A stretch of 26,081 nt of DNA from Chara braunii (lineage: Eukaryota > Streptophyta > Charophyceae > Charales > Characeae), in NCBI GenBank assembly GCA_003427395.1, contig BFEA01000262.1:426651-452731 (forward strand), written 5' to 3'. Below the pieces are notes generated by a model. It was not told the DNA's origin and searched no databases. It was given only the letters and a program-made list of their open reading frames with translations. Below are positions 1-8,799 of this stretch, piece by piece (the stretch's first letter is position 1; each line of letters starts with the position of its first letter). The position numbers and the translations under genes are program-made.

Positions 1-65
1 TTTCTACCCCTCTACCCACATCCATCCATTACGGTCTTCCCCGGAACACAACGCACCCTGATTAT

Positions 66-170
66 GGCTGTATAGGACCGGGAAAATAGCTTGTATGCAT
101 TCATTATTATGAAGGTAGACCCACCCTGATAAGGAATGCATGCAAGCTATGTTTCCGGTTTGGTACAGCC
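66..170. repeat. Foldback (inverted repeat) with 37-bp arms
   Basis: Arms at 66-102 and 134-170 are imperfect reverse complements (about 6 mismatches in 37) around a 31-bp loop. The sequence just outside the left arm (GTCTTCC...CACAACGCACC) resembles the ends of the TA-duplicating MITEs at 11019 and 12382, so this may be a diverged relative. It is non-coding. The rest of 1-243 shows nothing recognisable. Confidence 0.6.
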
Positions 171-242
171 CAGAATGGGCCGCACGACTAGACTGCATAT
201 TTTATACTCCACGCGGCTATTTTTTTGCTGACCCGAGTTCCT

Positions 243-243
<1 letters not shown>

Positions 244-275
<32 letters not shown>
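244..275. repeat. Poly(T) tract, possible minus-strand poly(A) tail
   Basis: A run of 32 T. Read on the minus strand it is a poly(A) tail after about 150 bp of unassigned sequence (276-430), which would suit a small retroposon. No target duplication was found, so this origin is only a suggestion. No gene is seen in 276-517. Confidence 0.5.
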
Positions 276-276
<1 letters not shown>

Positions 277-517
277 AAATTCATTGTATGCTGGGAACCC
301 CAGTTCACGAATTGTGAGCAAGGACGAGCTGAGCAAGGCCCTCTCCTGCCAAGCAGAGCTGGGACTGCAGTGTTCTCAAGTCCTAACACCAGTGCTCAAC
401 AAAACATACAGCAGTGATTAATCCATGTACTGAGCTAATTGCATCCAAAACTTCCACCAAAATGTAACTGACTATTCATAAGGAACAACAAAACTCAGTG
501 GCATTCTACCGATGCTC

Positions 518-650
518 TACCAAGCTTACTCTTTTCTTTTTCTTTCTTTCTTTCTTTTTTTTTTTTTTTTTTTTTTTTTTTCTTTTTTTTTTCGTGGGGA
601 GCTGCACGAGTTGGGAATCGGGCCCAACGTCCCTTATTTACCAAGCTTAC
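518..650 (-). mobile_element. Short retroposed fragment with poly(A) tail and 12-bp target duplication
   Basis: The 12-mer TACCAAGCTTAC occurs at 518-529 and again at 639-650. Between them lie a T-rich tract (530 to about 592; on the minus strand a poly(A)/GAAA tail) and about 45 bp of unique sequence (593-638). This is the structure of a 5'-truncated LINE-mobilised insertion on the minus strand. The unique part resembles 1436-1482 (shared GTGGGGAGC and CGTCCCTTAT words), so both may come from one retroposon family. Confidence 0.7.
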
Positions 651-688
651 GACAGTCCTTTCCTTTTTTTATACAGGCCTGAGCCCCC

Positions 689-724
689 AGGCATATGAGA
701 GTCTCTAGGCATATGAGAGTCTCT
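689..724. repeat. Two exact 18-bp tandem units
   Basis: AGGCATATGAGAGTCTCT is repeated exactly at 689-706 and 707-724. A related piece (GGCCTGAGCCCCCATATGAG) follows near 766. No coding content is seen. Confidence 0.8.
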
Positions 725-882
725 ACAGTAGTTGGCCATTCGATCATCCAGATGATTTTATATAGGCCTGAGCCCCCATATGAGACCCCCTCCCAGTGGC
801 ACCCGTCCTCATTACAATCCACCGGAGTTTACAACTGCATGTGAAACTCGACCGAGACCGAAACTCCCATTTTAATGCCAGT

Positions 883-982
883 GTGCAAAATGAGAATGAA
901 CTTCCTGCTAGAACATGGCCAGATGCACCTGCCACAATTTTGTCTTTTTCACATTTAGTTAGAGAGTGGTGTGCCGAGGCCC
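883..982 (-). mobile_element. Partial PIF/Harbinger-like MITE
   Basis: The core at about 886-930 matches the reverse complement of the 122-bp MITE at 23439-23560 closely. The right end carries the same terminal inverted repeat (GAGTGGTGTGCCGAGGCCC, ending at 982). The left terminal repeat is not recognisable, so the copy is truncated or diverged. The block 725-882 beside it contains no gene. Confidence 0.65.
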
Positions 983-1098
983 ATTATTAGTTTTTAACTT
1001 TTTACTTGATGCTGTGAACAGCTCATATGCCTACGGGGCTACGCCTTGTCGTGTCTGGCAATTATGGCCCCGGCTCCTCTTTCTAAAAAGTATGGCTC

Positions 1099-1264
1099 AC
1101 CCAAGAGCCTAGCTCAGTGGGGACCACACCCATGAACTGTTGAAATACAGACCAGGTGCTGTGTTCGAATCCAGATGATGGAACTTGACGAGTAAAACCA
1201 ACTACTAATGAATTGCTTGGGGCCGGTCAGCTCAAATGATAATACCTCAAGGCCGTCGCCCTTT
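1099..1264 (+). mobile_element. tRNA-derived SINE, copy 1
   Basis: The head carries pol III internal promoter boxes: box A TAGCTCAGTGG (from 1110) and box B GTGTTCGAATCC (1161-1172). The body downstream matches 12369-12643 nearly base for base apart from a MITE inserted in that copy. The shared stretch starts at ACCCAAGAGCCT and ends at GGCCGTCGCCCTTT. It is a SINE and not a functional tRNA gene, because no acceptor-stem pairing is visible and the body continues for about 90 bp past box B. No target duplication was found for this copy. Confidence 0.8.
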
Positions 1265-1824
1265 TGCTAGCCTCCTAGTTACCCCTTCGGCAGTGTGGTT
1301 GGCTGAAAGAGGCATGAATATCCCGATCCTTTTTTTTTTTTTTTTTTTCTAAAGGCCGATTCCGAAAAACCTACTAGGCAGGGTGATAAGAGCAGCCTTG
1401 CCTAGTAGATCTTCATGTGGCCACTCCATCTATTGGTGGGGAGCATCGCCTGCTGGAAAACGGGTCCAGCGTCCCTTATACAGAGGAATTCAGGAAGATG
1501 TCTGAAAAGTAACTGAGAAAAATTTCTGCCAGCATTGATTGCTCTGGTTCCCAGAGGATTGGCTGCACAGATTGTTGAGAAGAAAGGGGAAAACCTCTTC
1601 GCCCTGTATTAGGCGCCAGATCTTCTACTGCTGAGGGAATAGTTCCTCCCTAACCCATCTTTCCTCATTGCTTCCCGCCTTCCCTTACAGTAAAGTTTAC
1701 AGAATGAATGTAGACTAAAACTTATCTTTTTGAATGTAGACTAAAACTTATCTTACCCTCTACCAATGCCCAAAAGTAGCATGCTGTCAGCACTTATCTA
1801 ACCCTCTACCAGCATACCACCTCC
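1265..1824. other. Non-coding stretch with a T-tract and a 26-bp-period duplication
   Basis: This stretch contains a 19-base T run (1330-1348), an imperfect inverted repeat built on CCTACTAGGCAGG (about 1368-1410), and an exact 24-bp direct repeat (TGAATGTAGACTAAAACTTA...) at 1705-1728 and 1731-1754. No ORF here looks protein-like. The low-coordinate part may include the 3' UTR and tail of the minus-strand LINE next to it. Confidence 0.55.
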
Positions 1825-3643
1825 TTACAGATGCCCAAACCATAATTGTCTTTCTACAATTGCTGTGGCTGGCGGAGGGAACATGTCTGGGAACTGCTCA
1901 GGGCTCTTCATAGGGATGTTGGGGTCAAGCTGGAGCCAATCATGGAATCTTAGTTTGTAGTCCTTTGTAAAGCCCCCTTGTCCCTCCTCATCCCTCTTTT
2001 CCCCACGCCAGTCTACCTGGGCCATCTTACCCCCCCCTTTCCCCCCCCAGCCATTCTGCGCAGAATTTCTGGATTTCCTTAATGATATCTACTTTTTGCG
2101 TGAGGATTTCCATTTTTCCCTGCACTCTTTTCCAATGCATTCTTATTTCGGTTTCGATGAATTGTTTTACTGTGTCTGCCACTTCCCCTTCCTCCATTCT
2201 GGCCCCCTCTTGATCAAAAATGCACCTTCTTAACCATAGCATCCAGATCATCGCCTTCCTCCGCTTCCTGGCTATGGAGAAGAGATTGCTAGCCAGGTTA
2301 GATGTGTGTGGCTTCCCAAGCTCTCCTAATAGAAGAGTTTCCCATCTCCATGGCCACTCCTCATCGGTGCCCAGTTGTGACCAGATACGATCGCATCATC
2401 CCACCATCGCCACAGCAGGACAGCCCCAGGGCATTGCAGAAAAATCTGTTCTATTGTTTCACATATTCTACGCCCCGGGAACCCTGCGTTACAGAGTTTG
2501 CACCATGGGAGAGCCTCCCCCCTTTGTTCCAAGTTCGTCCTGTCGATGATCCAATTATTTGTGGGGAGGCATCTGTGACTTATTTGCCATTCTAGAGAAA
2601 CGAACTTTGCAGGTCTCTCCTTCACCTCTCTGAACCATTTCAGCCTTCTTATACGGTCTTTATTTAGGTGAAGGCTTTTCTGCCATCTATCACCTATCTC
2701 TGTCTGCACATCCACTCGGGATCTGAGCATTCTGTAGGTCGTTTAACTGTTAGTTCATGCAGATGCACCGATTGCCCTTTTCGTCCTCTTATCCATTGCC
2801 ATTCTAGAGAATCCATGGCTAGCCTGGATAGGGGGGTTTCTGGTCGATAAGCTCATCATTGGGTCTTCCCTTCCTTATGGCTCTACAACACCCGGATTCG
2901 GTAGAGATTGGAATTTCCATGCCATTGGACTGCGTCTAGGTGATATCTAACCAGGTTATCGTCTCCTCTTCTTTTGAAAAGGTTAACCATTGCCTCGTCC
3001 AGTCTTGCCTCTACCATTATCCCTATTTGCAATGGGAAGTCCTCTACCTTACCGCCACCCAGTCTTGTTCCTGTAATGATCTCCCTTTTCTCAAGGTTAT
3101 CCTCCATGCTAGGGGAATCGAGAATATTAGCTGATCCAGAGTGTCTTCCAGCTTGTGAGCGTAGGGCAGGCGGGTCCTGAGTTATTGGGCTGTTTTCCAA
3201 TCATTGCTTTCTTCATCCCATATGTCCCCTACTCTGAGGATCCCATGTCTGAACCATGAGGCCCAATGGGGATCTGAGCTGCCGAATACCCTACCTTGTA
3301 TATCCGTGATTGCCCTATTCCCAAAGAGGGGTTGCCGAAGGATCTCCTCCCTCCGTTCCGGGGGAGGCCTATCGGGGATGGGTAGCCTCCTCCAATTCTT
3401 GATTAGGTTGATCCAAAATTTATCGTTTACTAGATCCAACCTGGCGGCTCCTCTCTCTCCCTCCTATCGTGGGTTGGTGTTGGCTCGGGGGATGGTCCAA
3501 TACCTATCCTCAATCCATGTGAGCGGGTTCACTGCGATTGCGGTTCTGGGAGCTAATCTTCGGATTTGTTCCAATGCCAGGTCTAGCCATGGGGGATTAG
3601 CTCCAACAATCAATTTTTTTATCCATTGTATTGATAGTGCGAT
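1825..3643 (-). pseudogene. LINE (non-LTR retrotransposon) ORF2, C-terminal remnant
   Basis: Several minus-strand frame segments, read from 3643 down to 1825, together resemble the region downstream of the reverse transcriptase in plant L1-like ORF2. At 3439-3182 is a segment with PLFGN and W..GI..V.DI spacing. At 2730-2326 is a zf-RVT-like motif: C77-x2-C80, then ETIEQIF and C100, preceded by W...HRCLPTNNW. The usual histidine of E-T-x-x-H is glutamine here. Tails at 2251-2027 and 2025-1825 continue the pattern (W..R..IF). Stops and frame changes separate the pieces, so the copy is dead. The polymerase domain itself is absent: the sequence breaks at about 3643, where an LTR-like terminus begins. 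That break could be 5' truncation or interruption by the neighbouring Gypsy element. Confidence 0.75.
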
Positions 3644-3835
3644 TGTGACGCCCAAACCTCACGCCCAGCGCGACTTCCTGCTCGGAGTGGGGTGTGGGCC
3701 TGGAAGTGCGAAAAGGGGTGCGCCAAGGATTTTTGGGAAAGTGGGGGTGGAGTCCCAGGTCAGAACTGAGATCTCCTGTGGCAGAGTTGTTCGAGGGCAC
3801 GGGTGCAATTGGCAGAGATGGCGGACCACTTCTGG
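3644..3835. other. LTR-like terminus abutting the LINE remnant
   Basis: The sequence starting at 3644 is TGTGACGCCCAAACCTCACG. TGTGACGCCC is a common type of Gypsy LTR end, and the same 10-mer occurs at 6100 (+) and 20472 (-). LINE coding similarity stops at this point, so 3644 is a junction. The 190 bp up to the end of the next minus-strand frame hold no ORF. No second copy of this terminus could be paired with it, so LTR boundaries remain undefined. Confidence 0.4.
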
Positions 3836-4461
3836 TTATAAGGCAGATGACATGCACGAGTCATTTATGGTCGTGCAATCCATCTGTGTTAAGGACGGCG
3901 GTTCATCGGAAGATCCCTTCGGGGTGGGTGTGATCCCGATGAGTCCGGTCGTCGGTTGTCGCCTCGTGGCTCCGGTCGTCGTACGTTCTGGTTGGGCCCT
4001 CGCGGTCCCGAGGCTCTCTGGTTGCCGCGCTGTCGGCAATTTCCGCAGGGCATGCTGGGCCAGTAGGGGGCTATGATGGCTTTCCACGGGATGACCCTGA
4101 GTTGGTGATACGGGAGAAGAAGACGTAAGGGAGGGAAGTTAGTGGAGATAACGACAAAGCTGGGGGAAATGAAGTAGTGAGTGTGGTCCGTGGTGGGGAA
4201 ATCAGAACACCGTGGATCGCTGGTTGTGGCACAGTGGAACTCCCTAGGACACAGTCGGTTTTCGGTTAGGCAGGGGAACCTCTGTCGGAGACACTCCTCA
4301 ATCCAAGGGGTGAAGTACTCTGGGTCGTATGACGAATCTGAGCTTCCGGAGCGCGTCATTATGTCATCGTAGAGCCGCGAAAGTCCTAAGGACGTGTCCT
4401 CATCGATTACGATCGCCACTTGTAAATACGTGTAGGCTGCGCGAGTCGCGCTTACACGTGT
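3836..4461 (-). pseudogene. Gypsy-linked downstream protein, C-terminal part with degenerate zinc knuckle
   Basis: The minus frame runs from about 4461 to 3889 and holds a W/C-containing domain (YFTPWIEECLRQ... FPTTDHTHYF ... PLRLLLPYH). It ends in a CCHC-like knuckle, CGNCRQRGNQR, where the expected histidine is asparagine. An R/P/G-rich tail follows. Its upstream frame continues, after removal of the 4462-6299 insertion and one copy of a 10-bp repeat, into the frame at 6300-6504. This piece is therefore the end of the protein that follows pol in the minus-strand Gypsy element. I recall similar sequences as abundant in Chara, but do not know the function. A nucleic-acid-binding role is only suggested by the knuckle and basic tail. 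Confidence 0.55.
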
Positions 4462-6299
4462 TCACACGGGATGTATGTTTCATTGCTGACGCAGAAGGGC
4501 CACATCCAATCAGGCAATATCCCCGTAATCGTTAAGTTTGTGGATCGACGCGTGGGCGTCGTGGGGACTCATGTAAGTGCGCAGATCAGATCGCACTTCG
4601 CGCGCCCCTGCGCGGCGTTCGCTGGTTTTCTGGGCAACTAGTTATCCGATCACCTAATCCTTTCGTAATTTTTGAGCCGGCAAGATGCAACAACAACTTA
4701 ATCAATAGGTAAACAAGAACGAAAGCAGTATTGATGACTACACAAAAATTCCTACCCTACTCATGAATGCATCAAGACGATGGGCAAAGGCAACGATCAA
4801 GCAAACATCCATTCATTCATTCATTCAACATAATGCACTTAATATCCGAGATGGAAATCGCAAAGACGAGTGTGGATAAGAGAAAACCAAGCCAAGATTC
4901 TGAAAACAAAAACGGGCAAATCGCCCTGATCTGAAATCAAAATTTATATACACCAGCAGAGAGGGAGAAAAGACAAAAGAAACAGCAAATCCGCGTCCAT
5001 TAATCTCAGCTCCCTCTTCCTCTCTCTCTCTCCAATGCGGACATTCCGTTGTCACGCACCAACCCACGAAGTCGTCACCCCGCTTAGTTGTCCCACACCT
5101 GTCAGGTTCCCCTGCGCCCACAGTCCGTCGTGGCCCGCGTCAACCCCGCGCGTTTGGCACCAGCTCGTCGGGTCGTCTGACTCCCACTTCAACTCACCTC
5201 TTACTTTGCTCGCGAGCCGACCCTCACTGATCACGCTACCCCGAGCTTCCACTTAGCTGGTTAAGAGAGCTAACTAATCGCGCAACCGAAATTTATAGCG
5301 TGCATGCATGCGCGAAGAACACGGAATTACAAGGACTTAGAAAGAAGATTAGACAGGGAGCGCCTACGCTTTGCATGACCGGGCCGCGGTGTGGGGGACA
5401 TAGCCGCTCTCCACGCATCGATCCGATCATGCAGACCGCGGCTACCAAAACACAGCGAAAAGAAAGAGAAGAAGGGCGAGAAAGGCAAAACACAAGAAGA
5501 AAAATACAGTTACAATAACACCCACCCAACATTACAGTTACACACATGATTAAAGGCGCCGACTAATTAGAGTTCTGTTGCAACCGCACGGAGAAGCGCG
5601 TAAGCAAAAAAAGTCGCGCGGCCCAGGAGAAATTCCTAATTGCAAAATTCCTAAATTCCTGCCTAGCACAGAAAAAGGCGGAAAGCACAAATTCCGAAAG
5701 GAAAGTCCGAAATTCCGAGAGCCATCGGGGCTCGACAAGATTCGAAAAAGAATTCTAAAAGAAAATTAAAAAAGAACGAAGCAAATTCTCACGCGATGTC
5801 CACGTTTAAATTCCAAAATCGAAACGAAAGAAGCGTCGTCAACAATTATTAATCGTGCGCATAACAGTGCGCCAGCCATCCAACTGACCAATCGACCGAT
5901 CGTCCCGGTACACGCCCAGTTCCGAACCCAACCATTGAAAAGGTAGACCGTAGACGATGAAAAAGACGAAGAAGCAGGGACACCAATGCAATTTCCTTCC
6001 TATCCCGATCTCCCGTAATTGGCCCATTCCTCCCAGCTTATGACCCCTCATCGCTATCGCGAAGGAAATCGCACAGTGCGGAAATCAGTTCGTCACATAT
6101 GTGACGCCCAGGGGGTTCCAATATTAGCAAGCTCCTGCTTGCTTGTTGACACGTGTCGATTTCTCTAATCGATCGACACGTGGAGCTTTTCCTCTTGTGC
6201 CACTTACCGTTTGAATGAGTGTGGACGTCGTTCAGTGTGGCAAACACAACTCTAACTACTAATTGCTCAGGACGGACCATTGACAATGCAAGGAGGGGA
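4462..6299. mobile_element. 1.84-kb non-coding insertion flanked by 10-bp direct repeats
   Basis: TTACACGTGT occurs at 4452-4461 and 6300-6309, exactly flanking this block. Removing the block plus one repeat joins two minus-strand frame segments of the Gypsy-linked protein in register, which supports a real insertion. Inside there is no convincing ORF. The content is AT-rich leader-like sequence (4620-5030), pyrimidine-rich and GC-rich parts, a TGTGACGCCC LTR-type terminus at 6100 within the palindrome GTCACATATGTGAC, and a stem-loop with two CACGTG motifs at 6151-6183. No clear terminal inverted repeats are seen. A solo LTR or a non-autonomous element is possible. Confidence 0.5.
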
Positions 6300-6920
6300 T
6301 TACACGTGTCATCGCAATGACACGCGCACCAATCAACCGATCACCAGTGTCCAGTGGGGAGAGGGAAGGGAAGACGGTACATGGGGGCATCGCGAGTGGG
6401 AGGGTTAATCGGGAGAGGGGGCAGGAGACTTTCCAACCTCGCCACCATTTCCGAAAGTTCTTGGTATCGAACGATCCGGTGGAAACGGCGGAAGCGATTA
6501 CCACTATGGGGGAGGGAAGCGAGATAGTCTGGATAGAGGGTGGTGAAGGTGCGGAGGAGGGCCGTGTGGAAATGGTCGTAGTTTTCGCATGCGGGGATAG
6601 TCCCCGTAATCATGCAATAAACTTCGACCATATTGTGGCCTCGCCACGCGGCGCTTAGGAGAAGGATATGGAGGTAGAAGTCGGGAAGGGCGCATCGGGT
6701 CGAGGGGTGGGGATGGATTGTGACAATGAGACGGGTGACATAGAAGAAGCGGAAGGTGTCGAAGGGGAAGGGGTTGCGGGGGAAGACAACGTGGGTAGTA
6801 GCCAGGCGGAGGGTGAGATGGTTAAAGGGACGACGGGATAACGACCGGGGACGAAGCCCGATGCCCCGCATCAGTACGGGCTCGAACTGGTGGACGGTCG
6901 GTGGCGGAGGGGGAGGGGGA
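6300..6920 (-). pseudogene. Gypsy-linked downstream protein, middle part
   Basis: The minus frame 6871-6341 contains a recognisable compact region (AAWRGHNMVEVYCMITGT ... NYDHFHTALLRTFTTLYPD ... NRFRRFHRIVRYQELSEMVA) followed by proline-rich sequence. It sits between the acidic segment (6921-7163) and the C-terminal knuckle segment (3836-4461). At least one frame change is needed to connect it to either neighbour. I do not recognise a named domain. By position it belongs to a protein encoded after pol in this element, where many Gypsy elements would already have ended. It is broken by the insertion at 4462-6299. Confidence 0.5.
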
Positions 6921-7163
6921 TCAACTCCGTCGTCGTCTTACTGGTGCGGCCGAAGTCTCGGCAGCTGGGTCCCCATCCTCGGGCTTGGGCGGCTCTGGAT
7001 CTCGGGCCGGATCATCGGTGAGCTGCTGATTGGCTTCGCTGGCGAGTTCCAGCTGTCGTTTCCCGGCCGCGATCTCTTCCCTCTTGCGTGCCGCCTCCGG
7101 GTCTTCCGCCTGCGCGCCCGTTTGCTCTCCTTCTTCCGGCGCGGTCTCCCACTCCGATTCCTC
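6921..7163 (-). pseudogene. Acidic segment directly after truncated RNase H
   Basis: The minus frame with coding-like composition reads EESEWETAPEEGEQTGAQAE, then a helical stretch with KREEIAAGKRQLELAS, then an acidic/proline tract and VRRRRS before a TGA (6921-6923). Reading through the TGA gives SPSPS, so the stop is probably a mutation within an RS/SP-rich linker. The frame differs from that of the RNase H segment, which ends at the DERR residues. The missing RNase H remainder and integrase therefore appear to have been deleted at about 7160. I recall similar text from Chara retroelement proteins; that recollection is unverified. Confidence 0.5.
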
Positions 7164-8074
7164 CGTTCGTCCGACACTGTTCGTGACGCGTACTCGATGA
7201 CGTGTTCGCGATCATCGTTCCCCTTCTGTGCTAGAATGGCGGAGATCGCTTCCTGTTGCCAGTCTGTTATAAGAATAAATTGCTTGGTAGGGTCCGACCG
7301 AATCAAAATTGGTGCAATGGCCAGGGCCTCCTTGAGTGCATCAAAGGCTTGCCCGCACTCAGAGTCCCACTGCAGAGACTGGTCCTTTCGAAGCAGGTTC
7401 GTAAGAGGCCGAGCAATCGCCGCAAAACCCTTGATAAAACGGCGGTAGTACGATGCCAGGCCTAAGAAGGCTCGAACCTGCGTCAGCGACGTGGGAACTG
7501 GGGCTTCTTTTATGGCCGCAACTTTCCTGGAATCCGGTCGCAATCCTCCACGTGTCACTACGTACCCCAAGAATGAAATTTCTGAGAGGAAAAATTCGCT
7601 CTTCTCGAGTGCAATCTTGAATCTAGCGTCTCTCTGTGCTCCCAACAACCACTCAATGTGTTGTGCATGTCCGTGATAGGTCTCCGAGTAGACAAGGATA
7701 TCATCCATGTACACGATCATGCAGAAGTTGATCATTCCCTGAGTCAGTCGTGTCTTGTTGACGAAGTTCTGGAACGTCACGTTCATTGCTCGTTGAAACG
7801 TGGCAGGCGCGTTACAAATTCCCATCGGACATCGAACCCACTGCCACGTGCCTTCAAACAATACGAAGGCCGTCTTTGGCCGATCTTACTCCTTAACCAG
7901 AATGTGATGGAAGCCATGCCGAATATCAAACTTGCTAAAATAATTAGCACACCCAATCGCATCCAACAAATCATCAATCTGGGGGAGGGGATACACATCT
8001 TTAATCGTGATCTCATTTAGCTTGCGATAATCGATGCATATGCGGATTGATCTGTTCTTCTTTGGTACTAACAC
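7157..8074 (-). pseudogene. Ty3/Gypsy reverse transcriptase plus start of RNase H
   Basis: The RT opens at 8074 with VPKKNRSIRICIDYRKLNEI, then PLPQIDDLLD and FSKFDIRHGFHHI. An in-frame TAA follows at about 7888, and the same frame continues (DRPKTAFVLFEG, CPMGICNAPATFQ). The catalytic motif VYMDDILVYS is intact. After it come the thumb and connection motifs (FLGYVVTRGG, VRAFLGLASYYRRFI, RPLTNLLRKD) and the start of RNase H (FILITD...AISAILAQ...EYASRTVSDERR). The usual TDAS of RNase H reads TDWQ. The rest of RNase H and the integrase are not found. Known role of the family: copying retrotransposon RNA into DNA. This copy is dead because of the stop and the deletion. Confidence 0.9.
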
Positions 8075-8799
8075 TACTGGAAATGACTATGGTCCAGTGG
8101 CAGGTTTGATCCAACCGCTTGCTTCGAATTTCCGAATTTGTTCGAGAGCCTTTTCCGTTCTATCAGGGAATATCGGTAAGGCTTGCAGTAAATTGGGGAA
8201 TGATTTCCGGTCTGGATTTCGTGTTGAATGACCAATGACAAGTCGATGTCAGTATCCGTTACGCTAATCGCTCGCTGATACTCCGTCAGAATGTCCGCAA
8301 TCAAACGATGAATCTCATCAGGTACGTACTGTGGAACATGTAATTCGAAAAGTTGATCCCAGATCCGTACGTCGATTTGCTTCGTGTGCGCTTGTTTTGC
8401 CGTAGTGGGTGGTGGCGTAGAGATAAACGAATGGTCCGATCGCCAGGAGAACACCGTGGCCATCATCTGGGCGTCTTCCTCCCGGATGGCCACGTGTCCT
8501 TCCGGGTTGATTCCATCGCAGATATCTTACCATGGTACGGTTTTAGTCGCGATGTTAACTCCGACCTCATCTGATTCAGCCTTCGCCCCCAAGCGTAACA
8601 GTCGTACTTCCTTTGCGGGTGACATCAAGGATCATGGTAGACCCATGATGTCGCAAAAGCTCTCTTATCGTTGTATCGTGCGAGAAAAGGGGTCGTTCCT
8701 TCGTACAGGGTCCGAGGGGGTTCCAGAGAATCGACCATCCTTGAGATCTGTACAAGGGGTTCGGCCAAAATCATGGCCTGGGTCCTTTGTTCATTCCGG
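8074..8799 (-). pseudogene. Gypsy pol: protease-to-RT linker
   Basis: The frame segment 8493-8074 shows the typical pre-RT region: HVPQYVPDEIHRLIADILTEYQ, then IQTGNHSPIYCKPYR and SLIERKRL, which corresponds to the Gypsy motif around PxRPYRxSPxE. It then slips: in another frame the expected IRKFEASGWIKPATGPWS is readable just before the RT start, so there is a frameshift near 8150-8160. Upstream (8852-8625) is a further linker frame that overlaps the end of the gag-protease ORF. At least two frameshifts separate protease from RT. Confidence 0.75.

Noticed and set aside
1110-1172. Possible tRNA gene
   Set aside because: Box A and box B are present, but acceptor stem and anticodon arm do not form convincingly and the sequence recurs with a shared body, so it is a SINE head.
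3204-4076. 290-codon plus ORF
   Set aside because: It is antisense to the LINE and Gypsy-linked frames and spans the junction at 3644, so it cannot be one gene.
6756-7448. 230-codon plus ORF
   Set aside because: Antisense to the RT/RNase H and acidic segments, which have recognisable motifs on the minus strand.
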